In this document: one piece after another, positions 57,457 through 64,000 of the stretch
Numbering within the stretch: position 1 is the first letter of the stretch
Layout: the number at the start of each line of letters is the position of its first letter
Assembly (NCBI RefSeq): GCF_011751865.2
Contig: NZ_CP061770.1
Span: forward strand, 1,984,001 to 2,048,000
Source: Salinibacterium sp. ZJ70
GTDB taxonomy: Bacteria > Actinomycetota > Actinomycetes > Actinomycetales > Microbacteriaceae
Direction of reading: 5' to 3'
DNA length: 64,000 nucleotides
Made by a program: the position numbers and the translations under genes
Notes under the pieces: model-generated
Told to the model about the DNA's origin: nothing
Database searches by the model: none
Seen by the model: the letters and a program-made list of their open reading frames with translations, nothing else

Positions 57457-57744
57457 TCAGCGCACTGTGATGCGCCCCGCGGCATCGATCGTGATCACGC
57501 GCGTCTCGATCTTGCGGTTCACGACGCGGATGAGCACGACGATGAGCCAGAGACCCGCGGTGAGGAGCGTCAGGATGAGGTTCCAGAACCATCCGATGCG
57601 CTTCTTGCGCTGCACGATCGCCTGGTCGCCCGACACCGAGGCCACCGTCCACCCCTTCGACGCCCAGCGCGCGACCTCGGCGTTGAGCAGTGCCATGCGG
57701 TGTGCGGATGCGGGGGTCACGGGTGCGGGTGTCGGCGACGTCAT
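57457..57744 (-). CDS. Small membrane protein, unknown
   Basis: The 95-residue protein has a proline-rich start (MTSPTPAPVTPASAHRM), a soluble part (ALLNAEVARWASKGWTVASV, AIVQRKKRIGWFWN), one hydrophobic segment (LILTLLTAGLWLIVVLIRVV, about 58-77) and a short beta tail (RVITIDAAGRITVR). Similar proteins are common in Microbacteriaceae, but I know no function for them. ATG 57744 is preferred over 57786 because of family-like length. Confidence 0.75.
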   Translation of the reverse strand: MTSPTPAPVTPASAHRMALLNAEVARWASKGWTVASVSGDQAIVQRKKRIGWFWNLILTLLTAGLWLIVVLIRVVNRKIETRVITIDAAGRITVR

Positions 57745-57810
57745 ACATCCATCGTCGCTCGCCGACGCTGGGATCCCGCGGGGCATCTGCCCCGAATCCG
57801 CAGAAGCGGG

Positions 57811-58860
57811 TTACGGCCGCAGGAGCACCTTGGTGGCGGTGCGCTCATCCATCGCGCGGTATGCGTCGACGACCTGCTCGAGCGGCAGCTCCAGGTCGAA
57901 GACGTCGCCCGGCGTGAGCCGGCCGTCCCAGACCTCGGGCAGCAGCTCCTCCACGTAGTTGCGCACCGGGGCGATGCCACCGCGCACGCCCACGTTGGTG
58001 TCGAACATGCGCCGCACCGAGAGCTCGGGGCCGCCGCTCGGCACACCCACGAAGCCCAGCTGACCGCCGGGCCGCGCCGAACGCAGCGCCTGATCCATCG
58101 ACTCCTTCGTGCCCACGCATTCGAGCACCGCGTCGGCGCCGATGCCGCCGAGCAGCTCCTTCACGCGGGCCACGCCCTCGGCACCGCGCTCCTCGACGAT
58201 GTCGGTCGCGCCGAAGCGGGTGGCGATCGCCTGCCGCTGCGGGTGGCGCGACATCGCGATGATGCGCTCCGCGCCGAGGCGGGCGGATGCGAGCACACCG
58301 CACAGCCCCACGGCGCCGTCGCCGACCACGACGACCGTGCTGCCGGGGCGCACCCCCGCCGAGACGGCGGCGTGGTGCCCGGTGCCCATCACATCCGAGA
58401 GCGTGAGAAGGTGCGGCACGAGCGCGTCGTCGGGCATGCCGGGCGTCGCCACGAGGGTTCCGTCGGCGAGCGGCACGCGCACGCGCTCGCCCTGGGTGCC
58501 CTGAGCGAAGACGCCGCGGCGGTCATCCGCGCCCCACCAGCTGCCGTTCACGCACGAGGTCGAGAAGCCGTTCAGGCAGTTCACGCACGCCATGCAGCAG
58601 TGGTAGAACGGCGCGATCACGAAGTCGCCCACCTTCACGCGGGTGACGTTCTCGCCCACCTGCTCGACGATGCCCACGATCTCGTGGCCCACCTGCTTGG
58701 GGAACGGCACCGTCGAGATGCCGCGGTATGGCCAGAGATCGGAGCCGCACACGCACGCCGCGACGGTGCGCACGATCGCATCGTCGCCGGTCACGAGAAC
58801 GGGATCCGGGACCTCCTCGAAGCGGATGTCGCCGGGGCCATGGAGCACTGTCGCACGCAT
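57811..58860 (-). CDS. Zinc-dependent medium-chain alcohol dehydrogenase
   Basis: The 349-residue enzyme has catalytic zinc ligands CVCGSDLW (C38) and GHE (H59, E60), a structural zinc lobe CCMACVNCLNGFSTSC, and a Rossmann motif VVGDGAVGLCGVL. The MSRHPQRQ after the second strand suggests NADP(H) preference. Substrate unknown; relatives include glutathione-independent aldehyde/alcohol dehydrogenases. ATG 58860 has a TAACCT box 6 nt upstream on the minus strand, so the mRNA is probably leaderless. It is unrelated in detail to the fragment at 12800. Confidence 0.9.
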   Translation of the reverse strand: MRATVLHGPGDIRFEEVPDPVLVTGDDAIVRTVAACVCGSDLWPYRGISTVPFPKQVGHEIVGIVEQVGENVTRVKVGDFVIAPFYHCCMACVNCLNGFSTSCVNGSWWGADDRRGVFAQGTQGERVRVPLADGTLVATPGMPDDALVPHLLTLSDVMGTGHHAAVSAGVRPGSTVVVVGDGAVGLCGVLASARLGAERIIAMSRHPQRQAIATRFGATDIVEERGAEGVARVKELLGGIGADAVLECVGTKESMDQALRSARPGGQLGFVGVPSGGPELSVRRMFDTNVGVRGGIAPVRNYVEELLPEVWDGRLTPGDVFDLELPLEQVVDAYRAMDERTATKVLLRP

Positions 58861-58874
58861 GGTCTCAGGTTAGC

Positions 58875-58913
58875 GCGAACGCCGCCCGACTTGTATAGAC
58901 AGGCGGCGTTCGC
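58875..58913. terminator. Hairpin between fgd and the alcohol dehydrogenase
   Basis: A perfect 12-bp stem GCGAACGCCGCC / GGCGGCGTTCGC with a 15-nt loop lies 7 nt after the fgd stop and upstream of the alcohol dehydrogenase promoter, so it would isolate the two minus-strand genes. Confidence 0.75.
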
Positions 58914-58919
58914 TTCCGA

Positions 58920-59924
58920 TCAGAGCGCGCGCAGGCGCGGCGCGAGATCGCGCTCGAAGAGCTCCATGAAGCGGCGCTGGTCGTGGCCGGGCGCGTGGAA
59001 CACGAGGTGATTCATGCCCCAGTCGACGTACTGCTTGATCTCTTCGACCACCTTGTCGGGGTCGTTGCCCACGATCCAGCGCGACGCGATCTTCTCGATC
59101 GGGAGAGCGTCGGCCGCCTTCTCCATCTCGATCGGGTCGGTGATGTCGTGCTTCTGCTCCTTCGACAGCGCGAGCGGCGCCCAGAACCGCGTGTTCTCGA
59201 GGGCAGTGTCGTAGTCGGTGTCATAGGAGACCTTGATCTCGAGCATGCGGTCGATCTGCTCGAAGTCGCGGCCCGCCTTCGCAGCCCCCTCCTTCACAGC
59301 AGGGATGAGCTCATCCTCGTAGAGCGCGGCGCCCTTGCCGGAGGTGCAGATGAAGCCGTCGCCGGCACGCCCGGCGTAGCGCGCCACGAGCGGGCCGCCC
59401 GCCGCGATGTAGATCGGGATCGGCTGCTCGGGGCGGTCGTAGATGGAGGCGTCGACGGTCGAGTAGTACTCCCCCTCGAACGTCACGCGATCCTCGGTCC
59501 ACAGCTTCCGCATGAGGTCGACCGATTCACGCAGGCGGGCGAAGCGCTCCTTGAACTCGGGCCACTCGCCGCGCCAGCCGGTCGCGATCTCGTTGAGCGC
59601 CTCACCGGATCCGACCCCCAGGAAGATGCGCCCAGGGTAGAGCATGCCCATCGTCGCGAACGCCTGTGCGATCACGGCGGGGTTGTAGCGGAACGTCGGC
59701 GTCATCACCGAGGTGCCGATCTGCACGCGCGAGGTGCGCTCGCCGACCGCCGTCATCCACGCGAGCGAGAACGGCGCGTGCCCACCCTCGTGGCGCCACG
59801 GCTGGAAGTGGTCGGACGTCGTCACGGAGTCGAACCCGTGCCCTTCCGCGGCGACTGCGAACTCGACGAGGTCGCGCGGGTTGAACTGCTCTGCTGAGGC
59901 CTTGTAGCCGAGGCGAAGGGTCAT
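58920..59924 (-). CDS. fgd: F420-dependent glucose-6-phosphate dehydrogenase
   Basis: The 334-residue LLM-class enzyme oxidises glucose 6-phosphate to 6-phosphogluconolactone and reduces F420, supplying the cell with F420H2. It follows the mycobacterial FGD1 nearly residue for residue at key sites: [10 protein letters not shown] start, [17 protein letters not shown] with the catalytic histidine (H39) and tryptophan (W43), GSGEALNE with the glutamate, ICTSGKG phosphate region and APGHDQRRF end. ATG 59924 gives the family start. It is monocistronic, bounded by the hairpin at 58875. Confidence 0.95.
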   Translation of the reverse strand: MTLRLGYKASAEQFNPRDLVEFAVAAEGHGFDSVTTSDHFQPWRHEGGHAPFSLAWMTAVGERTSRVQIGTSVMTPTFRYNPAVIAQAFATMGMLYPGRIFLGVGSGEALNEIATGWRGEWPEFKERFARLRESVDLMRKLWTEDRVTFEGEYYSTVDASIYDRPEQPIPIYIAAGGPLVARYAGRAGDGFICTSGKGAALYEDELIPAVKEGAAKAGRDFEQIDRMLEIKVSYDTDYDTALENTRFWAPLALSKEQKHDITDPIEMEKAADALPIEKIASRWIVGNDPDKVVEEIKQYVDWGMNHLVFHAPGHDQRRFMELFERDLAPRLRAL

Positions 59925-59978
59925 GGACTCATTGTGGCGGATCGACCGGGTACGCGGTTGTTTCATCATCGAAATCGG

Positions 59979-60473
59979 TTAAGCGTCGTCGATCTGCACG
60001 CCGTTGTAGATGTGGTCGAAGACCATGCTCGTGCGAGTGGACGCGACGACGGGGCTCGCGGAGAGCTGGGCGAGCACGAACTCGCGGATGTGGTCGCTGT
60101 CGGCCGCCGCCACATGGATGATGAAGTCCTCCGAGCCGCCCAGGAAGAACACCTGCACGACCTCGGGTGCGCGCCGGATCTGCGCCGTGAACTCGGTGAT
60201 GTGCTGGCGGGCACCGGATCGGATGCCCACGCTGATGAGCGCCTCGAGCCCCCATCCGAGTGCAGCGGGAGACACCTGGGCGACGAATCCGGTGATGATG
60301 CCGCGATCCACGAGAGAGCGCACGCGCGCGAGGCACGTCGACGGCGCGACCCCCACGAGATCCGCGAGACGGCTGTTGGGAATGCGCGCGTCCTGCTGCA
60401 GCAGGCGCACGAGGCGGCGGTCGATCGAGTCGAGGGCTTCGGCGGGCCGCACAGCGTTCGGTCGGATGGCCAT
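59979..60473 (-). CDS. Lrp/AsnC family regulator of alanine dehydrogenase
   Basis: The 164-residue protein has an N-terminal helix-turn-helix (IDRRLVRLLQQDARIPNSRLADLVGVAPST) and a C-terminal RAM ligand domain (about 75-155). It is divergent from ald with 128 bp between starts, the standard arrangement of the AldR/Lrp activator that responds to alanine. The intergenic part contains AT-rich stretches suitable for Lrp sites. Confidence 0.93.
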   Translation of the reverse strand: MAIRPNAVRPAEALDSIDRRLVRLLQQDARIPNSRLADLVGVAPSTCLARVRSLVDRGIITGFVAQVSPAALGWGLEALISVGIRSGARQHITEFTAQIRRAPEVVQVFFLGGSEDFIIHVAAADSDHIREFVLAQLSASPVVASTRTSMVFDHIYNGVQIDDA

Positions 60474-60601
60474 CCAAACCCCCTTCTATCGAATGATCAC
60501 GCAGATATCCGCAATCCTAGGTGGATTTATTCGGCACGAAACAGAACGAGCCGAAGGATCGGCGATATTTTTCTCACCCGTCTATACAAAGGAGTGTGAT
60601 C

Positions 60602-61717
60602 ATGCGCGTCGGAATTCCCCGCGAGATCAAGAACAACGAGAACCGCGTCGCGATCACGCCGGCCGGAGTGCACGAGCTCACCCGCCGCGGCCACGAGGTC
60701 TACATCGAGGCCGGAGCCGGCGTCGGCTCCAGCATCACCGACGAGGACTTCATCTCGGCAGGCGCGAACATCCTCGAAGACGCCGCGAGCGTCTGGTCGA
60801 CCGCCGAGCTGCTGCTCAAGGTCAAGGAGCCGATCGAGTCCGAGTACGGATACATGCGCGACGACCTCGTGCTGTTCACCTACCTGCACCTCGCCGCGTC
60901 GCGCCCCTGCACCGACGCGCTCCTGAACGCCGGCACCACGTCGCTCGCCTACGAGACCGTGCAGCTCGCCGACCGCTCGCTCCCGCTGCTCTCCCCCATG
61001 AGCGAGGTCGCCGGACGCCTCGCGCCGCTCGTCGGCGCCTACCAGCTGCTCCGCTTCCAGGGCGGACGCGGAACCCTCCTCGGCGGTGTCGCCGGCACCC
61101 CGAAGGCCAACGTCGTCGTCATCGGCGGCGGTGTCGCCGGTGAGCACGCCGCCGCGAACGCGCTCGGCATGGGCGCCCGCGTGACCGTCGTCGACATCTC
61201 CATCCCGCGTCTGCGCCAGCTCGAAGAGCGCTACACGGGCCTCAACACCCGCGTGTCGAACTCGTACGAGATCGCCGCGCTCGTGAAGGAAGCCGACCTC
61301 GTCATCGGCTCCGTGCTCATCCCCGGCGCGCGCGCCCCCAAGCTCGTCACCGACGAGATGATCGCGAGCATGAAGCCGGGCGCCGTGCTCGTCGACATCG
61401 CCATCGACCAGGGCGGCTGCTTCGAAGGCGCACGCCCCACGACGCACGACGACCCCACCTTCCCCGTGCACGACGCGATCATGTACTGCGTCGCCAACAT
61501 GCCGGGTTCGGTGCCGGAGACCTCGACGCGCGCCCTCACCAACGCGACGCTCCCCTACGTGATCGCCCTCGCCGAGAAGGGCTGGAAGCAGGCCGTCCTC
61601 GACGACGCCGCGCTCGCCGGAGGCCTCAACACCTTCGCCGGCCAGGTCACCAACAAGGGAGTCGCCGACGCCTTCGACCTGCCGTTCCTGGCACCGGTCG
61701 ACGCCGCCAAGGGCTGA
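60602..61717 (+). CDS. ald: Alanine dehydrogenase
   Basis: The 371-residue NAD enzyme interconverts L-alanine and pyruvate plus ammonia. Catalytic K75 (LLKVKEP) and H96 (YLHLAAS) are at the numbering of the M. tuberculosis enzyme, and the NAD fold motif [22 protein letters not shown] follows. ATG 60602 is preceded by AAAGGAGTG. It is divergent from the Lrp regulator and ends before a hairpin. The enzyme could also recycle pyruvate-derived alanine produced by transaminases in the pyrimidine operon. Confidence 0.96.
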   Translation: MRVGIPREIKNNENRVAITPAGVHELTRRGHEVYIEAGAGVGSSITDEDFISAGANILEDAASVWSTAELLLKVKEPIESEYGYMRDDLVLFTYLHLAASRPCTDALLNAGTTSLAYETVQLADRSLPLLSPMSEVAGRLAPLVGAYQLLRFQGGRGTLLGGVAGTPKANVVVIGGGVAGEHAAANALGMGARVTVVDISIPRLRQLEERYTGLNTRVSNSYEIAALVKEADLVIGSVLIPGARAPKLVTDEMIASMKPGAVLVDIAIDQGGCFEGARPTTHDDPTFPVHDAIMYCVANMPGSVPETSTRALTNATLPYVIALAEKGWKQAVLDDAALAGGLNTFAGQVTNKGVADAFDLPFLAPVDAAKG

Positions 61718-61734
61718 TCCCCGAACGCGGCACC

Positions 61735-61780
61735 CGAGGCCACGCTGACACGCCGCACCCGGCGCGTTAGCGTGGCCTCG
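61735..61780. terminator. Hairpin after ald that abuts the next start codon
   Basis: A 12-bp stem CGAGGCCACGCT / AGCGTGGCCTCG with an inner CGCCG/CGGCG pair ends exactly one base before ATG 61781. It serves as ald terminator and would also fold in any mRNA that reads into the DUF3800 gene. Confidence 0.7.
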
Positions 61781-62641
61781 ATGCTTCTCTTCTACATCGA
61801 CGAGTCCGGTCACCACCGCATGGATGCGGACAAGGAAGACCCCACCCGACTCGCTCGCGACACGACCGACTGGTTCGTGCTGTCCGCGGTCGGGATCCGC
61901 GATTCCGAGCGCGAGAGCACCGCGGAGGCGCTGTACGCGCTCAAGGAGCGCTTCCTCGGCGCGGGCGCCGAACGCCCATGGGGCGAGACCGAGCTCAAGG
62001 GGCGGCGGCTGGCGATCACGCGACGACGCCTCGACGGCGGTCGCCCCGATCCGGACGCCGACTACCCCGCGTTGCGCGACGCCCGCCAGCTCGACGAGCT
62101 CGAAGACGGCATCGGCGCGATCTTCGCCGACCTCGACGAGCTCACCTTCACGGTCGCGATCGACAAGCACCGACTCTTCGAACGCCGCCCCGGCGTGCCC
62201 GCACTCGGCAGCGCATACGCGTTCCTCTACCGCCGCATCGCGCTCACGCTCGCGGAGCGCTTCCCCGGCGAGCACGGCATCCTCATCGCCGACCAGCAGA
62301 CCGAGCACGAGAAGGCATTCCGCGACCACGAGCTGCTGCGGGTGCGGGACGAACTCGCCGCGAAGGGGCGTCTCGTGGCCGACTACCGGCTGCTGCTCGA
62401 CCGGCCTCTCTGGATCGACTCATCGCTGTCCACCTGGGACCGCGAGATCATCCAGCTCGCCGACCTCGTCGCGTTCACCACGCACGAAGGCCTCGCGCGC
62501 GGCTTCGACTCGACCGCGGCGCGCGAACTGTGGCCGTACATCCGCCCCGCGCTCGCCACCGACGAGAACCTGAGCCCCGACGGCGAAGGGTTCGTCATCT
62601 ACCCGAAGCCCGCCGTCTGGCCCGACACGACGGTGCGCTGA
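61781..62641 (+). CDS. DUF3800 domain protein
   Basis: The 286-residue protein begins MLLFYIDESGHH, the DUF3800 signature (D7-E8-S9-G10), with further conserved acidic positions (IADQQTEHEKAF, WDREIIQLADLVAFTTH) that suggest an RNase H-like fold. Function is unsettled; members are common in mobile and defence regions. ATG 61781 is chosen because the YIDESG strand must be near the N-terminus; GTG 61772 in the hairpin arm is an alternative. The mRNA start is probably leaderless or overlaps the hairpin. Confidence 0.85.
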   Translation: MLLFYIDESGHHRMDADKEDPTRLARDTTDWFVLSAVGIRDSERESTAEALYALKERFLGAGAERPWGETELKGRRLAITRRRLDGGRPDPDADYPALRDARQLDELEDGIGAIFADLDELTFTVAIDKHRLFERRPGVPALGSAYAFLYRRIALTLAERFPGEHGILIADQQTEHEKAFRDHELLRVRDELAAKGRLVADYRLLLDRPLWIDSSLSTWDREIIQLADLVAFTTHEGLARGFDSTAARELWPYIRPALATDENLSPDGEGFVIYPKPAVWPDTTVR

Positions 62642-62663
62642 ACCCCGGGAGCGTCGGGCTGAC

Positions 62664-63149
62664 TCAGACCGGCTGCTCGAGGAAGTCAGCGACCACGCGC
62701 GGCACGTACGGCGATACGTCTCCGCCGAGCGACGCCACCTGGCGCACGAGCGAACTCGACACGTGCGCGTGCGCCGGATCCGGGAGCATGAAGATCGTCT
62801 CGACCTTGGCGAGGTTGCGGTTCACGATCGCCATCGGCGTCTCGTACGCGACATCCACCTGCGAGCGAATGCCCTTCACCAGCACGCTGGCACCCACGTC
62901 GGTGCAGTAGTCGACGAGCAGGCCCACACTCCAGCTGGTGACCACGATGTTGCCGGGGATCCCGGCCTCCTGGATCGAACTCTGGATGAGCGACACCCGC
63001 TGCGCGATCGGCAGCAGCGCCGTCTTGCCCGGGTTGTGCACCACGAGCACATGCACCTCGTCGAAGATTCCTGCGGCTCGTTCGATCACATCGAGGTGCC
63101 CCAGGGTGACGGGGTCGAAGGATCCGGGAACGACGGCGATCCTGGTCAT
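62664..63149 (-). CDS. coaD: Phosphopantetheine adenylyltransferase
   Basis: The 161-residue enzyme makes dephospho-CoA from 4'-phosphopantetheine and ATP. The nucleotidyltransferase motif is [15 protein letters not shown], with the T-x-G-H histidine, followed by LVKGIRS and [19 protein letters not shown] 63149 follows GATCGCC; the family start is [13 protein letters not shown]. In relatives rsmD is often between recG and coaD; here recG follows after 57 bp with no rsmD. Confidence 0.96.
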   Translation of the reverse strand: MTRIAVVPGSFDPVTLGHLDVIERAAGIFDEVHVLVVHNPGKTALLPIAQRVSLIQSSIQEAGIPGNIVVTSWSVGLLVDYCTDVGASVLVKGIRSQVDVAYETPMAIVNRNLAKVETIFMLPDPAHAHVSSSLVRQVASLGGDVSPYVPRVVADFLEQPV

Positions 63150-63205
63150 GAACTCAGCGTAGTCGGCGCGTGTGACCGTTTCGTTACATGTCGGCGACCT
63201 TCGTG

Positions 63206-64000
63206 TCAGGCCTTGCCGAGGAACGCGCGCTCATCCTCGTCGAAGCGCCGATCGACAGCTTCGCGCGTCGCGGGGTGGGCGGCGAGGACCGGATCCGCGG
63301 CGAGCAGCGCCTCGGCGGCGAGACGCGCCTCGACGATCACCTCAGCATCCTCCACGACGCGCAGCAGCTTGAGCGAGGAGCGTCGACCCGACTGATTGCC
63401 GCCCAGCACGTCGCCCTCGCGCCGCAGCTCGAGGTCGGCCTGGGCAAGCTCGAAGCCGTCGGTCGTGGCAGCGACCGCGTCGACCCGCTCGCGCGCGAGC
63501 GTCTGCTGTTCGGCGCGGGTCACGAAGAGGGCGATGCCCGGCACGCCGCCGCGGCCGACGCGTCCGCGCAGCTGGTGCAGCTGCGCTACGCCGAAGCGGT
63601 CGGCGTCGAGCACGATCATGGTCGACGCGTTCGGCACATCCACGCCCACCTCGATCACCGTCGTGGCGACGAGCACATCGATGTCGCCGGCCGCGAACGA
63701 CCGCATGATGCGGTCCTTCTCCTCCCCCGACATCCGGCCGTGGAGCGGCTCGATGCGCCGGCCCGCGAGCGACGGATGCGCGCGCAGCCTGCCCAGCACC
63801 TCCGTCACGGAGGACGGCGGCGGCGCGTCGTCCGGAACGTCCTCGCCCGACGGCGTGTCATCCTCCCGAACGGGCGCGGCGCCGGGGGTGGGGACGTCGA
63901 TCGCGGGGCACACCACGAAGCCCTGGCGCCCCTCGGCGAGCTCCTCGGAGAGCCGCTCCCAGACGCGGGCCTCCCAGCCGGGGTGGTCGGCGAGCGGCAC
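63206..64000 (-). CDS. recG: ATP-dependent DNA helicase RecG, C-terminal part
   Basis: The C-terminal 264 residues of RecG are visible, cut by the window edge. Motifs V and VI of the second helicase lobe are [18 protein letters not shown] and [17 protein letters not shown], and the wedge-helicase end is [26 protein letters not shown]. An insert of about 28 acidic and proline-rich residues ([20 protein letters not shown]) interrupts the lobe between two strands, which is not general in RecG. It would remodel stalled forks and Holliday junctions. Confidence 0.95.
   Translation of the reverse strand: MPLADHPGWEARVWERLSEELAEGRQGFVVCPAIDVPTPGAAPVREDDTPSGEDVPDDAPPPSSVTEVLGRLRAHPSLAGRRIEPLHGRMSGEEKDRIMRSFAAGDIDVLVATTVIEVGVDVPNASTMIVLDADRFGVAQLHQLRGRVGRGGVPGIALFVTRAEQQTLARERVDAVAATTDGFELAQADLELRREGDVLGGNQSGRRSSLKLLRVVEDAEVIVEARLAAEALLAADPVLAAHPATREAVDRRFDEDERAFLGKA

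Overview
The window is high-GC actinobacterial chromosome, most likely from the family Microbacteriaceae. The evidence is the core-gene set ftsY, smc, mutM, rnc, rpmF, DUF177, coaD and recG, all on the minus strand in the usual relative order; an F420 gene set; a C50-type carotenoid operon; and many start codons preceded by a TAnnnT box at 6-8 nt, which suggests leaderless mRNAs. I found no rRNA, tRNA, CRISPR array, integrase or transposase gene.

Layout. 1-2.1 kb: ftsY (cut by the window edge), then a decayed electron-transfer operon (5'-truncated etfA coupled to a frameshifted cytochrome b gene). 2.1-12.3 kb: an accessory island. Three 5'-truncated copies of a nitronate monooxygenase gene (nmo) alternate with cargo: a conserved hypothetical gene and a Fic gene; a second Fic gene coupled to DUF1643; then a three-gene Lamassu/ABC-3C-like anti-phage operon. 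12.3-14.1 kb: a second fusion joint, between 5'-truncated tetR and adh-DUF4334 genes. 14.1-27 kb: phosphatase, intact cytochrome b paralogue, serine hydrolase, smc, GNAT, BI-1, a poorly conserved patch, then mutM-rnc-rpmF-DUF177.

27-38 kb: a MerR regulator, then a reductive-pyrimidine/hydantoin-type catabolic operon (nitrilase-family amidohydrolase, dihydropyrimidinase, LLM oxidoreductase, NMT1-type ABC importer, class III aminotransferase) with a divergent MocR regulator. 38-44.3 kb: idi-crtE-crtB-crtI-crtYe-crtYf-crtEb for C50 carotenoids, with a divergent MarR repressor like CrtR. 44.3-47.2 kb: a proposed F420-0 ABC transporter. 47.2-52.6 kb: TgpA/DUF58/MoxR cluster and cofE. 52.7-54.9 kb: a lone PrrC/RloC-like AAA ATPase, probably defensive. 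55-64 kb: an F420-type LLM oxidoreductase, serine hydrolase, zinc alcohol dehydrogenase, F420-dependent glucose-6-phosphate dehydrogenase (fgd), Lrp/ald, DUF3800, coaD and recG (cut by the edge).

Two themes connect the genes. First, coenzyme F420: cofE, a candidate F420-0 importer, fgd to reduce F420, and two further LLM-family oxidoreductases that may use it. Second, defence and accessory cargo: the nmo-anchored island at 2-12 kb and the lone ATPase at 52.7 kb. The strongest candidate for something undescribed is the repeated nmo 3'-end scaffold carrying palindrome-controlled Fic modules and a Lamassu-like operon.
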